Part shown: positions 49,582-58,930 of the stretch, in pieces
How the letters are laid out: each line of letters begins with the position of its first letter
Numbering within the stretch: the first letter of the stretch is position 1
From: JALORV01 sp963775635
GTDB taxonomy: Bacteria > Pseudomonadota > Gammaproteobacteria > Burkholderiales > Burkholderiaceae_F
NCBI GenBank assembly: GCA_963775635.1
Contig: CAVZJO010000007.1
Coordinates: forward strand, 223,301 to 287,300
Length of the DNA stretch: 64,000 nt
Direction of reading: 5' to 3'
Made by a program: the position numbers and the translations under genes
Notes under the pieces: generated by a model
Seen by the model: only the letters and a program-made list of their open reading frames with translations
Told to the model about the DNA's origin: nothing
Database searches by the model: none

Positions 49582-50019
49582 TCATGAGTGGAGCTGCTGG
49601 CGGACCGCAGCGGCGACTTCATCCAGGGCGGAGCGAGGTGGCAGCTTCGTGTAGTCGGGACCGAAACGCAGACCGAAGCCGTCGCCGGTGAACCGCGGCA
49701 CGACATGAAGGTGGACGTGGAAGACTTCCTGTCCGGCGACTTCGCCATCCGCAAGGAAGAAGTTGATTCCCTCGCAGCGAAGAGCGGTTCGACGCAGGGC
49801 GGCGGCCAGACGCTGGCCCACTTCGAACAGGCGACCGCCGCTGGCCAGCGGAAGATCGGCCAGGTGGTCCGCATGCTCGTTCGGGATCACGAGCAGATGG
49901 CCCGGGTTGACGGGTCGGATGTCCAGGAACGCACAGACCAGCTCGTCGCGATAGACGATGCTGGACGTCGCCAGACCGGCCCGGATATTGCAGAACACGC
50001 AGGAGGGTGTAGCGGCCAT
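49582..50019 (-). CDS. HIT-family hydrolase
   Basis: The 145 residues contain the N-terminal zinc-type CVFCNI, HLLVIPNEHADHL and the histidine triad HVHLHVVPR. HIT proteins hydrolyse dinucleoside polyphosphates or nucleoside phosphoramidates. It is complete for the family and monocistronic. Confidence 0.92.
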   Translation of the reverse strand: MAATPSCVFCNIRAGLATSSIVYRDELVCAFLDIRPVNPGHLLVIPNEHADHLADLPLASGGRLFEVGQRLAAALRRTALRCEGINFFLADGEVAGQEVFHVHLHVVPRFTGDGFGLRFGPDYTKLPPRSALDEVAAAVRQQLHS

Positions 50020-50366
50020 GGCGCATCAGGTTGACTACGGGCACGGCAGCTTAACGGCGTCAAGTAACGACCGCTACCAGGCGCCGAGGTTGGTCGCTAA
50101 GAACAAAGATGCAAAATGGTTAAGAGAGTTGCCAAACTCGGCACTGAACATTGATGAAAGTTACCAACTCTAGAGGCGGAGCAAGGCGACTTCCGGCCAA
50201 TTGCTTCTATCTCTTAGGAAACAAGAACCGTTTGGAGTTCATGGTCGTGATGCTCGACAACCTGTACTCGTCAGCGAGTGCTCAAGGTCGAGCTGGATTT
50301 CGGTCCGACCGAAGCCATCTGACGTCACCGCCCGCGCGAATGCGCATCCGCGGTTGAGCTTCGTCG
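50020..50366. other. Intergenic stretch of lower GC
   Basis: No gene is seen. The A/T content rises compared with flanking DNA (for example 50100-50230), which is common at borders of acquired segments. Confidence 0.4.
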
Positions 50367-51743
50367 ATGGCCGACGATGCCATCACTCGAATCGACGTCA
50401 GCGAATCGGCGTCCAACGCAGGCTATCTCTTCAATGTCGGCGATTTCATGCTCGCATTCAGTACCGTTGCAGGAACGACCGTCCTTGCGACAATCGTCTA
50501 CGGCACCCGTGAGTTCCGGCCGCACAACGCGCTCGAAGCCGCGCTGCAATTCGTCATAACGGCAGCGGCGCTGGGATACGTACCACTTGTCGCATGGCGG
50601 GGCTACGAGCGCCGTTACTGGCGTGGCCACTTCGTGCTCGGCTCGTTGCTCGTGGGCGGAATCCTTGCCGGAATTCCCGCGGTCATTCTGGAAGGCTGGG
50701 AATGGAGCTGGACTAGCACGATCGCCTTCGCGATTTTCGTAGTCATCTTCACGATGCTAGCCGCAATTCCGCTCGGATTCGCTTTGACAGCGCGTGAGCT
50801 GCTCGTCGCCCGGGCCTCTGTCGACGGGCCTCTGCTCGTCGACATCGTCGCCGAGTCGTCGGCCGACCCGACGGCCGGACGGGTTCGCGCAGCGGACCGC
50901 GCACGCTTTTCTATATTGGGATCGACGCTGATTCTTGCCGGAGTTGCCGGCATCGCGTCGGTCGTCGTCCTGTTTGCGGTTTACGGACTGGCGAACGAGC
51001 GGGATGCTCGCTTAGCTGAATCCGCACTCGACGCATTGGCGCCCCTGATCTTCACTCTGCCGGTGTCCGCGATCCTCATATACGTGGGGCGTCGACTGTC
51101 ACAGCCCAACGCATCGCGTCTGCTGCAGATCGATGAACGATCGCCGATCCTCCTGTTGCGGTCATTCGCCGACGACGCGAAGCAGATTCGTGCGAAGGGA
51201 CTGGCAATGCGCGTGCTTTTTCTCGGCATGCTTGGCCGCAAGCGGCTCGAGGCCGCGATCGCCGACGAGCTTTCGCGCCTCGGTCCCTTCATCGCGATCG
51301 GACAGCCCGGAGAGCGGCTACCTCGACTGGGCGCAGCGCGCGCCTACTTCAGCGACGACGAGTGGCAGTCGGCGGTCATAGACTGGATCTCGCGTGCGCG
51401 CCTGATCGTCATGATCGCCGGACGCACGCCGTGGGTGCAATGGGAGCTTCGGCAGATTGTTCGCGCCGGACAGCTCGGCAAGCTGCTGCTCCTTTTGCCT
51501 CCGGGTCCTGCCGAGGATCGAAGGCATCGGATCGAACTGATCTGCGAAGCCCTCGACGATCGACGCCTGGCATCGGCCGATGTCAACCTGCAAAGAAGCG
51601 TCGCGGTGCGCTTCTTCGCTGCCAAAGACCCCGACCGTCATCAACCCAGCATCGTCGTGGTTGAAAGCACCGAACTGACCGAGGTCGGTTACGAACTCGG
51701 TGTTCGCGTCGCGACCTCGACTGCCGACCAGCTGTGTAGGTAG
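50367..51743 (+). CDS. Multi-spanning membrane protein with TIR-like C-terminal domain
   Basis: The 458 residues have five to six transmembrane helices (about 30-48, 62-77, 90-110, 120-142, 182-205, 225-245) and then a soluble alpha/beta domain from about 262. That domain contains SPILLLRSFADDAKQIRAKG, LGPFIAIGQPGERLPRLGAA, WISRARLIVMIAGRTPWVQW and ELRQIVRAG. The last part, with a W-E pair after a hydrophobic strand, is reminiscent of TIR or TIR-like effectors. I recognise similar architectures in actinobacteria and proteobacteria but not an assigned function. It stands alone in a patchy region, so a defence role is possible. Confidence 0.75.
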   Translation: MADDAITRIDVSESASNAGYLFNVGDFMLAFSTVAGTTVLATIVYGTREFRPHNALEAALQFVITAAALGYVPLVAWRGYERRYWRGHFVLGSLLVGGILAGIPAVILEGWEWSWTSTIAFAIFVVIFTMLAAIPLGFALTARELLVARASVDGPLLVDIVAESSADPTAGRVRAADRARFSILGSTLILAGVAGIASVVVLFAVYGLANERDARLAESALDALAPLIFTLPVSAILIYVGRRLSQPNASRLLQIDERSPILLLRSFADDAKQIRAKGLAMRVLFLGMLGRKRLEAAIADELSRLGPFIAIGQPGERLPRLGAARAYFSDDEWQSAVIDWISRARLIVMIAGRTPWVQWELRQIVRAGQLGKLLLLLPPGPAEDRRHRIELICEALDDRRLASADVNLQRSVAVRFFAAKDPDRHQPSIVVVESTELTEVGYELGVRVATSTADQLCR

Positions 51744-51923
51744 GTTCTTGTAAGCCTTGTTTGCTGGAATTTCCGTCCGAGTTTGTGAAATTCCAGGGTC
51801 GCAGTTATCGCGAGATGCATACTGTCCTCCCAGTCGCGGTACTTGGGCAGGATTCGGGCAGTAGCGGTCGGCGGAACCGGCCCCGAATTCGCTCCAAAGC
51901 AGATACAGATTGATGGAGGCTCT

Positions 51924-52187
51924 GTGTTGTTCCTAGTCATCGAGCGCTTCAAGAACGGCGATCCGTCGCCGGTGTATCGCAGGTTTCGCAAGTCGGGGCG
52001 TTTGGCACCGCCAGGAGTGTCTTATGTGGCGAGTTGGGTAACGACCGATCTCGCGAGCTGCTATCAGGTCATGGATTGTGAAGGCCGCGCCCAGCTCGAC
52101 GAGTGGACCGAAAAGTGGTCCGATCTCGTCGACTTTGAGGTTTTGCCGGTCATCACGTCGGCCGAAGCGGCGAGCCGTGTTGCGTGA
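51924..52187 (+). CDS. DUF3303 protein
   Basis: The 87 residues from GTG 51924 read VLFLVIERFKNGDPSPVYRR and then YVASWVTTDLASCYQVMDC and WSDLVDFEVLPVITS, the diagnostic pattern of DUF3303. The fold is probably a ferredoxin-like dimer; function unknown. GGAGG five bases upstream supports this start over the longer frame from 51843. Confidence 0.9.
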   Translation: MLFLVIERFKNGDPSPVYRRFRKSGRLAPPGVSYVASWVTTDLASCYQVMDCEGRAQLDEWTEKWSDLVDFEVLPVITSAEAASRVA

Positions 52188-52240
52188 CGTGCCGCGGTGC
52201 GTCTGCGTTTAGGCTGCTTGCTTTCGTGGCAGGAGGTTCT

Positions 52241-52615
52241 GTGGCACCAACTCATCCCTATGCAACTCACCTCGACGTCAAGTTTCCTGCGCTAGCAGTA
52301 GTCGACGTGCCCGGTCTGGTCAAGGCGTGCACCGATCAGTGGTACAACCAGACGCTCTGCCAAGTCAACGAATCCGTCGTTCGCCTCGGAGTCATGCAAG
52401 GCGAGTATCACTGGCACAAACATGCCAATGACGACGAGTTCTTCTTCGTCTTGGACGGTCACTTCATCATTGATCTGGAGGACAGGTCTGTCGACCTTCA
52501 ACCCAGAGAAGGTTTTGTCGTACCGAAAGGAGTCGTTCACCGTACGCGCGCGCCGGACCCGGCGGTCATTCTTATGATCGAAACCGCCGCCATTGTTCCG
52601 GAAGGGGATGCGTAA
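52241..52615 (+). CDS. Cupin-domain protein
   Basis: The 124 residues have the cupin metal-binding motifs HWHKHANDDEFFFVLDGH and the second-half PREGFVVPKGVVHRTR, with two His and Glu of motif 1 and His of motif 2. It is probably a small metal-binding sugar or metabolite-binding enzyme. GTG 52241 has AGGAGG directly upstream. It follows the DUF3303 gene closely, on the same strand. Confidence 0.88.
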   Translation: MAPTHPYATHLDVKFPALAVVDVPGLVKACTDQWYNQTLCQVNESVVRLGVMQGEYHWHKHANDDEFFFVLDGHFIIDLEDRSVDLQPREGFVVPKGVVHRTRAPDPAVILMIETAAIVPEGDA

Positions 52616-52776
52616 GCACCAGTCGCGACCACCTATCACACTGCTTGAACCGGCGATAGGCGGCCATTTGCAGATGCCGCCGCCTCGCCGAGAATCTCGA
52701 AGCGGACAAGAGCGAAGCGTGAAGTATTTGTTCCGGTGCGCAGCGGCCGGCACGTAGCCCTAAGCGGACGGGAACG

Positions 52777-53391
52777 TCAACCGCTGAGCGCTCGGCCGCG
52801 GCGCCATGAAACGCCGGCGAGGGCCGCGAGCAGTAGCACAAGTGTCCCCGGCTCGGGAATAACAAAGAGGCCACGATCGCAGTAGGAGCCAAGACCGGGC
52901 TGCGCGTCGGGACACGCGGCGACGAAGATGGGCATACCTTGCGGATCAAACCCTGCTGGCGCAACCACGACATCTCCCATTGACGTGCCGAAGCCGGACC
53001 CACCGGCGAAAATGCCAGTTCCACCGGCTACAGTCCACTGGAATATCGTGTGCGCGACCCCAGACGGATCGGGGGGGAAGAGCACGTTGGTCCAAGTACC
53101 GAAGAAGTCGTTGTCACTGGGCGATACGTCGTCGAACAAGAAGGTTCCGGCTCCTTCGAAGAACAGTACCTGGCCATGTAGCGTTACCAACCACTCACCC
53201 GGAATAACATCGGGAACGTCGTTCGCATTTCCAGCGGCGTCGATGATGTTGCACAAGGGCGGCGCTGGGAACTGCGGCGGGCAATCACTCACGGTGGTCG
53301 AACCGAATTGCTCGTAGTTGAACACGATACCTGCCGCAGCCGGGGACGCGATCAGCGCAGCAGCAAGGGCGATCGTTAGGAAGCGTGTCAT
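52777..53391 (-). CDS. PEP-CTERM secreted protein
   Basis: The 204 residues have a signal peptide (MTRFLTIALAAALIASPAAA), a secreted domain rich in Gly/Pro/Asp with four cysteines, and the C-terminal sorting signal VIPEPGTLVLLLAALAGVSW followed by RRGRALSG. Exosortase B-type cleavage is expected at the PEP motif. GGGAGAG precedes ATG 53391. The mature function is unknown, possibly extracellular matrix. Confidence 0.92.
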   Translation of the reverse strand: MTRFLTIALAAALIASPAAAGIVFNYEQFGSTTVSDCPPQFPAPPLCNIIDAAGNANDVPDVIPGEWLVTLHGQVLFFEGAGTFLFDDVSPSDNDFFGTWTNVLFPPDPSGVAHTIFQWTVAGGTGIFAGGSGFGTSMGDVVVAPAGFDPQGMPIFVAACPDAQPGLGSYCDRGLFVIPEPGTLVLLLAALAGVSWRRGRALSG

Positions 53392-53726
53392 AAGCTCTCC
53401 CGAGCGGGCTGCCCGCGGCAACCGCGGAACTCCGCACAGTTGCTCCATCGACCATCAAAGCATGCGACGTACCAGCGATGCAATACTTTGAATTGATGTG
53501 AGGTGGAGGAACTGCCCTACTAGCTGTGTAAGGGTCACCGACACCAGCAAGCTCGGAGTCGGTCGAGATCGGCCATGAGCAGCCTGTCATTCACTGGCAG
53601 TCTGCAGCCCCTCACCGCGGTCGGACAGGACTGGGCTAACTCCCATGCTCCCGAAGCGGCCAGTGGCTACTCAATGATTGCCTCGGGGCCGTGTGCGCTG
53701 CCCCCGACGGATGCAGGCGCATCCGC
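53392..53726. other. Stretch without a confident gene
   Basis: No frame with a ribosome-binding site or motif is seen. It includes the promoter region of the PEP-CTERM gene. Confidence 0.4.
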
Positions 53727-54779
53727 TCAGCGGCTGCCATGCCGATGCGCGGTGCCCTCCGCGCCGCGGTAGTGGTCACGCAGTACGTCGCGGCCGAAAT
53801 CGCCTTCGAAGTCGCGCCACACCGAGTGGATGTGGTTGCCGCCCGAGTTGTCGAACTCGATGAGGAAGTTCGCGCCCTGGATGCGAAAGTAGTGCGGCTG
53901 ACGCGACTGATCCGATCCAGCCCAGCCGACTTGGATCGAATCGAGTGGGGCCGCGCGCACACGCGCGAGGCGCGCCTGGGTGAGCTCAGGCTGGAGGTGA
54001 TCGGCGAACGCGCCGATCAGTTTCAGCACTTGTGCCTGTTGGGCGGCGTCCATCTCCGCGAAAGGCAGCCCCACGGCATCCAGCGGCCGTGCACGGGTAG
54101 CGTTGCGGCTGACGATGTCACCAAAGGGTCGCGTGTCGAAGATCGCGCGCGCCCGCTGAGGCGGGGTGAGGCTCGCGAGCCACTGACGGGCCAGGTCCTC
54201 CTCGCTGCCGAGCAGCCGAAAGCCCTCGCGCGGTGCGCCGCCACCCACGTCGCGCGGCACCACGGCCGGGTTCGCACCGAAAAACTGAGGCAGCGTCGAC
54301 ACGTAGCGGTTGCCCTCGAGGCTGAAGTGCAGTGAGAGGTGGTGACCCTCGATGCGCCAGCCCCAGCCGCCGACGCCCGGCTCGCCATAAATGGCGAGCG
54401 CGTAGTTCTCGGGGTCGCGCGAAAGGCCGAAGGCCTCCAGCTGGCGCAGCGTGATCTCCAGCGCCATCACGGCGCGCACCTTGTCCAGGCCGCGCTCATT
54501 CAGCGCCGTGCGCAGCAAAGCCGTGGTCGCCTCGCGTTGCGCAGTCGACATGGCCTTCCAGGCCAAGCCGTCGCGCCGGCGCGGCGTGTAGTGCCAGTCG
54601 CTGCGAACCGCTTCAGTGAACGGCAGCAACAACTCTCCGCGCTGCGCCGGCGCGGTGGCCTCGATCAGGCGCTGCGCCGCTCGGGCGGCGGTGGGCGTCT
54701 GTGCGTGGAGCTCAGGCATGGCGACAACAAAGGCGGCGACGAGGGCAGGCAAGGCAAGCAGCGAACGGCGGGTCTTCAT
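53727..54779 (-). CDS. DUF3500 protein, exported
   Basis: The 350 residues have a signal peptide (MKTRRSLLALPALVAAFVVA, cleavage near HAQ), DWHYTPRRRDGLAWKAMS, and the C-terminal HYFRIQGANFLIEFDNSGG with NHIHSVWRDFEGDFGRDVLR, all typical of DUF3500. The function is unknown. ATG 54779 is chosen because the signal peptide starts there; the long open frame upstream is not coding. Confidence 0.9.
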   Translation of the reverse strand: MKTRRSLLALPALVAAFVVAMPELHAQTPTAARAAQRLIEATAPAQRGELLLPFTEAVRSDWHYTPRRRDGLAWKAMSTAQREATTALLRTALNERGLDKVRAVMALEITLRQLEAFGLSRDPENYALAIYGEPGVGGWGWRIEGHHLSLHFSLEGNRYVSTLPQFFGANPAVVPRDVGGGAPREGFRLLGSEEDLARQWLASLTPPQRARAIFDTRPFGDIVSRNATRARPLDAVGLPFAEMDAAQQAQVLKLIGAFADHLQPELTQARLARVRAAPLDSIQVGWAGSDQSRQPHYFRIQGANFLIEFDNSGGNHIHSVWRDFEGDFGRDVLRDHYRGAEGTAHRHGSR

Positions 54780-55055
54780 GCGGACTTGCGATGCCACGCG
54801 ACGGATTCGGCCACGGGCCGGAGCCTGAACATACCGCAGTCGCCGTGTGAAGGCACTTGCGCGCCGGGGGCGAGGAAGGTCCACGGCCGTATGCCGCTGC
54901 AGATCGGCGTCTGTCGGCCAAGTTGCCGCCGTTAGCACCGCGAGAACTCGGCTCCCGGTCAACAGCAGCCGTTCTGTCCTGTCCGTCGGCTGGCCCAACA
55001 GCGGTCAGGGGACTTCGGCAGAATCTCCCAGTCACACCTATCGCAGCCCCCTTCG

Positions 55056-55448
55056 ATGCCATATTCGTCCGACATTTCTCGTCAACACCCTGGTGTTTTG
55101 CTTTTGCGCTTCACCGTGGCCGGCCTCATGCTGTTTCACGGCGTTGCCAAGTTGCGGAATGGGCTAGGCGGTATCGAATCACTCCTTACAGGATTCGGAC
55201 TGCCAACCTGGTTCTCGTACGGCGTGCTGGTTGGCGAAGTCCTTGCTCCACTGGCCGTCCTTGCCGGCGTCTGTGTGCGCCCGGCTGCCTTGATCATGGC
55301 ATTCAACATGGTGGTGGCGATCGGCCTGGCTCACTCGGCACAGCTACTGACGCTAAGCAGATCCGGCTCCTACGGCCTTGAGTCGCAGGCGTTCTTCTTG
55401 TTGTGCTCTATCGCCATCGCCCTGCTTGCCGATCGAAAGAGCTCGTAA
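55056..55448 (+). CDS. DoxX-family membrane protein
   Basis: The 130 residues have four transmembrane helices with the family pattern LLLRFTVAGLMLFHGVAKL at the N-terminus and FGLPTWFSYGVLVGEVLAPLAVLAG. DoxX-like proteins are associated with thiol or thiosulfate metabolism and redox stress; the exact role is unclear. It is complete and monocistronic. Confidence 0.9.
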   Translation: MPYSSDISRQHPGVLLLRFTVAGLMLFHGVAKLRNGLGGIESLLTGFGLPTWFSYGVLVGEVLAPLAVLAGVCVRPAALIMAFNMVVAIGLAHSAQLLTLSRSGSYGLESQAFFLLCSIAIALLADRKSS

Positions 55449-55551
55449 TGCCTTCTGACGGCCAGAAGCATCGGTAATCGGGCTGACCGTTAGATGAGGG
55501 TCGAGCTCTCCCTAGACTCGCAGGACACCCACCTGCGAAGGAGAGATCGCG

Positions 55552-56589
55552 ATGAAGTACTTCACCGGTATCGATGTGTCGCTGCGTTCCGTGTCGATCT
55601 GCGTGGTCGACGAGACGGGTGAGGTGCGGCATGAGGCCAGGATAGCCGCCGAGATCGACACGATCGTGGCGACGCTACGCCGCTTCAGTGGCGAGATCCG
55701 GCAGGTCGCATTCGAGGCCGGCACGCTGACGCAGTACCTGACTACGGGTTGAGCGAGGCTGGCTTCGAGGTGATTTGCATCGAGGCGCGCCAGGTGGCGG
55801 CGTCACTGGCGGCGATGCGCAACAAGACCGATCGCAACGATGCGCGCGGGCTGGCGCAGATCCTGCGCACCGGCTGGTACCGCACGGTGCACGTCAAGAG
55901 TATCGAGAGCCATCAGGTGCGGGCCCTGCTGTCGAGCCGCAAGATGATCCTCACTAAGTGCATTGATCTCGAGAACGAGCTGCGCGGCCTGCTCAAGGTG
56001 TTCGGGGTACGGCTGCCGCCGCGGGTGGGCCACGGCGGCTTCGACAGCTGGTGCGGCCGAAGGTGCTGGCGTTACCCGAGCTGGCGCACGTGTCTGCTGC
56101 CGCTGCTGGACGCCCGCGTCGTGCTGTACCGCACCTATCTGCAGCTCGACAACGCTGTGCGCGGCATGGCACGCAACGATGCGGTGTGCCAGCGTCTGAT
56201 GAGCGTACCCAGGCGTCGGTCCCGTTACCTCGCTCACCTTCAAGACGGCGGTCGATGACCGCACCCGCTTCCGCTCGTCACGGACGGTCGCCGCGCACTT
56301 CGGCCTGACGCCGCGGCGCTACCAGTCCGGCGAGATGGACAACCCGGGGCGGATCTCCAAGGCCGGCGACCCGGCGGTGCGCCAGGCACTGTACGGCGCC
56401 GCTCATGCTCTGATGACCCGCAGCGATGCCTGGTCGGTGCTCAAGGCGTGGGGCGTGCGGCTGGCCAAGACCCGCGGCCATCGGCGGGCCGTGATTGCGG
56501 TGGCGCGCAAGCTGGCGGTGATCCTGCACCGGATGTGGATCGATGACACCGACTTCCGCGCTACGCGGATGGAGCGCTGCATGACCTAG
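55552..56589 (+). mobile_element. Decayed IS110-family insertion sequence
   Basis: One transposase is spread over several frames: MKYFTGIDVSLRSVSICVVD stopping at 55752, then YGLSEAGFEVICIEARQVAA and KTDRNDARGLAQ in the next frame, and the C-terminal PGVGPVTSLTFKTAVDDRTR and AHFGLTPRRYQSGEMDNPGR further on. N-terminal DEDD (RuvC-like) and C-terminal transposase_20 parts are both recognisable. At least three frameshifts make it inactive unless they are sequencing errors. IS110 elements lack terminal inverted repeats, so its exact ends are uncertain. Confidence 0.85.
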
Positions 56590-57289
56590 ACTGCCAACAG
56601 CCGCGAGCAAGAACTGTCTTCGTTGAACGTGTGGACGAGGGTTCAGGATGAAGCCGCAAATGTCTGCTGCGCCTCGAGCGCGACCAAAAGCGAGGCTCTC
56701 CTTCCCATTCCGACCCATGCCTGCAGCGCGCCAGATCCACCGCGCCCGACTGCGTAAAGAAGCGTGACCCACACCGCAACGAAGCCCTTGACGTGAACAA
56801 CCCAGGAGCGCGACCCTTGACAATAACGCCCGATTAAAGAAGCCGACGTTGAAAGAAAGTGCGCGCAACCACCATTAGCGGACATGGTTAAACGACCGGG
56901 GTTTACAGGATGACGTGCGAGCACTTGATCGAACTGGATAGACTGTCGCAGCGGCGGGCTTCAAGGAGACTTTTCGCGGTGCCGAGTGGTCTCAGCATTG
57001 CCGGGATTGGGTCTACTACGACTGTGTTCTGTCCATAGACGCGATCAGGAAGGAATTCGCGCTGGCTGAATGTGTAAAAGTTCACGCTCACCGCGGAACG
57101 CATGACGAACAAGAGTCTGCTTTGTCTGCGAAGTCCACAACGACGGTGTCATCGGCCATCATCCAGGTGCTCGCCCCGGTGCAAAGACTTTCGCTCCAGA
57201 GTAGTAGCAATCTTGCGTTTGGTGCGACCTCGTTGACGTCCAACCACTAGCGGAGTCGAGCGGTAGCGACAGAATCGCCTTAAAGCAGA
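56590..57289. other. Stretch without a confident gene
   Basis: About 700 bases follow the IS110 remnant; open frames on both strands lack motifs and ribosome-binding sites. It may be insertion debris. Confidence 0.4.
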
Positions 57290-57470
57290 CGTCTCTGTGC
57301 TCACGTCGACCCACTTGCCCGCGCTGGCGGGCTGCCCCTGGAAGTGATCAGCTGGTTCGTATGGACCAGCAGGTGTGGCGCCGCGGCCGGCAGCAACAGC
57401 GAATAGGTTGCCGGTGAGCGGGTTGACGTTCACCTGTGCCACCTTGACAGGAGGCGCCGTGCCGAGGGGC
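57290..57470 (-). pseudogene. Decayed partial copy of the DUF4382 gene 3' region
   Basis: The minus strand reads VAQVNVNPLTGNLFAVAAGR and then FQGQPASAGKW, which aligns with VAHVNADPLNGDYSLLLPTA and FQTQAAAGKY in the DUF4382 protein at 57554-58771. The DNA is also similar over more than 100 bases. It lies just downstream of that gene and looks like a tandem-duplication remnant. Confidence 0.6.
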
Positions 57471-57504
57471 TACAGCGCGCGGCGGCGGCTCGCCGTTTGA
57501 GCAC

Positions 57505-57531
57505 AAAACGAAAGCGGCCCCCCGAGGCCGC
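57505..57531 (-). terminator. Intrinsic terminator of the DUF4382 gene
   Basis: On the minus strand GCGGCC and GGCCGC pair around a short G-rich loop and are followed by TTTCGTTTT, 23 nt after the stop. Confidence 0.65.
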
Positions 57532-57553
57532 CTCGTCCTTCCTCTGGATCGCG

Positions 57554-58771
57554 CTACGGTGCGGGCGACAAAGTGAAGTTCTGGTTGCCCAGTATCGATC
57601 CGAACGTGGCCGTGATTTCGCCGCCGAGTTGGGTCACGTAACCGCTGGCAGATGCCTCGAGCTTGTACTTGCCCGCTGCGGCTTGCGTCTGGAAATTCAG
57701 CGGCGTGCCCAATGGGTTCGAGTAAATCAGCAAGCGCGGCGCCGCCGTTGGCAGCAGCAGAGAATAGTCGCCGTTGAGCGGATCGGCGTTCACATGCGCC
57801 ACCTCGACGGCTGGAACCGTTCCGACCGTCTGCAGTGCACGCACCGACCCGCTGTCCCTCGCGCCGGCAGGTCCTAGGTTGCCGGTCACAGTGCCCGACG
57901 TCGACGTCAGCATCGTCACGACATCCAGGCTCGAGTTCAGCAGCGTCGTCTGCTCCGCGGCGACCGGCACCGAGGCGATGACGGACGTCGTCAAGTTTGC
58001 CCCAGTGAACACAATGTCATACGGCCCCTTCGTCGGGTCAAGGGGTGCCAGGACGAACTGCCCGCTCGTGTTCGGCTGCGTTGCTTTCAGGACAACACCG
58101 TTCTTCTGCGCGCTGACAGTCACCCCCGCCAGCCCGGTCTGCACATAGCCCGCGATCGCCGTCAGCGTCATCGGCATCACTTGGATAACGGGCTTCAGGC
58201 CGAACGAGCCGTTGCCGCGTCGGACAACAGACTTGCACGCGTCGAAATCGAGAACGAGTCCCGTCGTCTTGCCTGTCTCGATCGTGAATCCATGGATCAG
58301 CTTGATGCCGCTTTGCGGTGCGCTCGGCGTGTCCATTGGGGTTATTGCGCCGTTGGTGGGCAGCACGTAATTCGCCGGAGCACCGGACCCGTTCGGACTC
58401 AGCAGCAGGCGCATTTGGGTGTACAGCCCCGCGGGCAAACTGGTCTGTCCAAGGTCGACCAGCAGCCCGTTCTGCAGGGACAGCAGATCGACTTTCCGGG
58501 GCGGGCTGACCGCGATATCAGTCCAGCCGCTGTCGTTCTCATTGGCACCCGTGCTCTGATGCACGCGGACACGCTCAACTGTGACGACCACCTCGTCGAA
58601 CCCGCACGCCGGGGCATCGGTCAGTGCGATTCGCAGAGTGCCCGGACCGACCGGGGGTCCCGGTGCATCGCTGCCTCCGCAGGAGGCCAGCGCCACCAGT
58701 ATCGCGCTGATCCAGGCTGAGACCTGCAGACCCCGTCTGAACGTTTTCAACATGGCGATTCCCTGCTTCAT
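57554..58771 (-). CDS. DUF4382 lipoprotein
   Basis: The 405 residues have a lipoprotein signal (ILVALASC, Cys near 31). The DUF4382 domain spans about 45-200 (GTLRIALTDAPACGFDEVVV, SGWTDIAVSPPRKVDLLSLQ, LPAGLYTQMRLLLS). A carboxypeptidase-like beta-sandwich C-terminal region follows (GQFVLAPLDPTKGPYDIVF). It is likely a surface or periplasmic adhesive protein; function unproven. A partial decayed copy lies downstream. Confidence 0.9.
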   Translation of the reverse strand: MKQGIAMLKTFRRGLQVSAWISAILVALASCGGSDAPGPPVGPGTLRIALTDAPACGFDEVVVTVERVRVHQSTGANENDSGWTDIAVSPPRKVDLLSLQNGLLVDLGQTSLPAGLYTQMRLLLSPNGSGAPANYVLPTNGAITPMDTPSAPQSGIKLIHGFTIETGKTTGLVLDFDACKSVVRRGNGSFGLKPVIQVMPMTLTAIAGYVQTGLAGVTVSAQKNGVVLKATQPNTSGQFVLAPLDPTKGPYDIVFTGANLTTSVIASVPVAAEQTTLLNSSLDVVTMLTSTSGTVTGNLGPAGARDSGSVRALQTVGTVPAVEVAHVNADPLNGDYSLLLPTAAPRLLIYSNPLGTPLNFQTQAAAGKYKLEASASGYVTQLGGEITATFGSILGNQNFTLSPAP

Positions 58772-58930
58772 ACAATGAGCAGCCTGAATATCGGTCGCAT
58801 ACGCGGGAACTTTTCCCGTCTTTGCGGCATAGCGGGCGACATTTCACGTTAGTCCCGACGGACCCGACCTCGCCATTTCTGTTGTCTGGAGTCTTCCCAA
58901 GATAACCCGCGTCGAGGACATCGAGACCTC

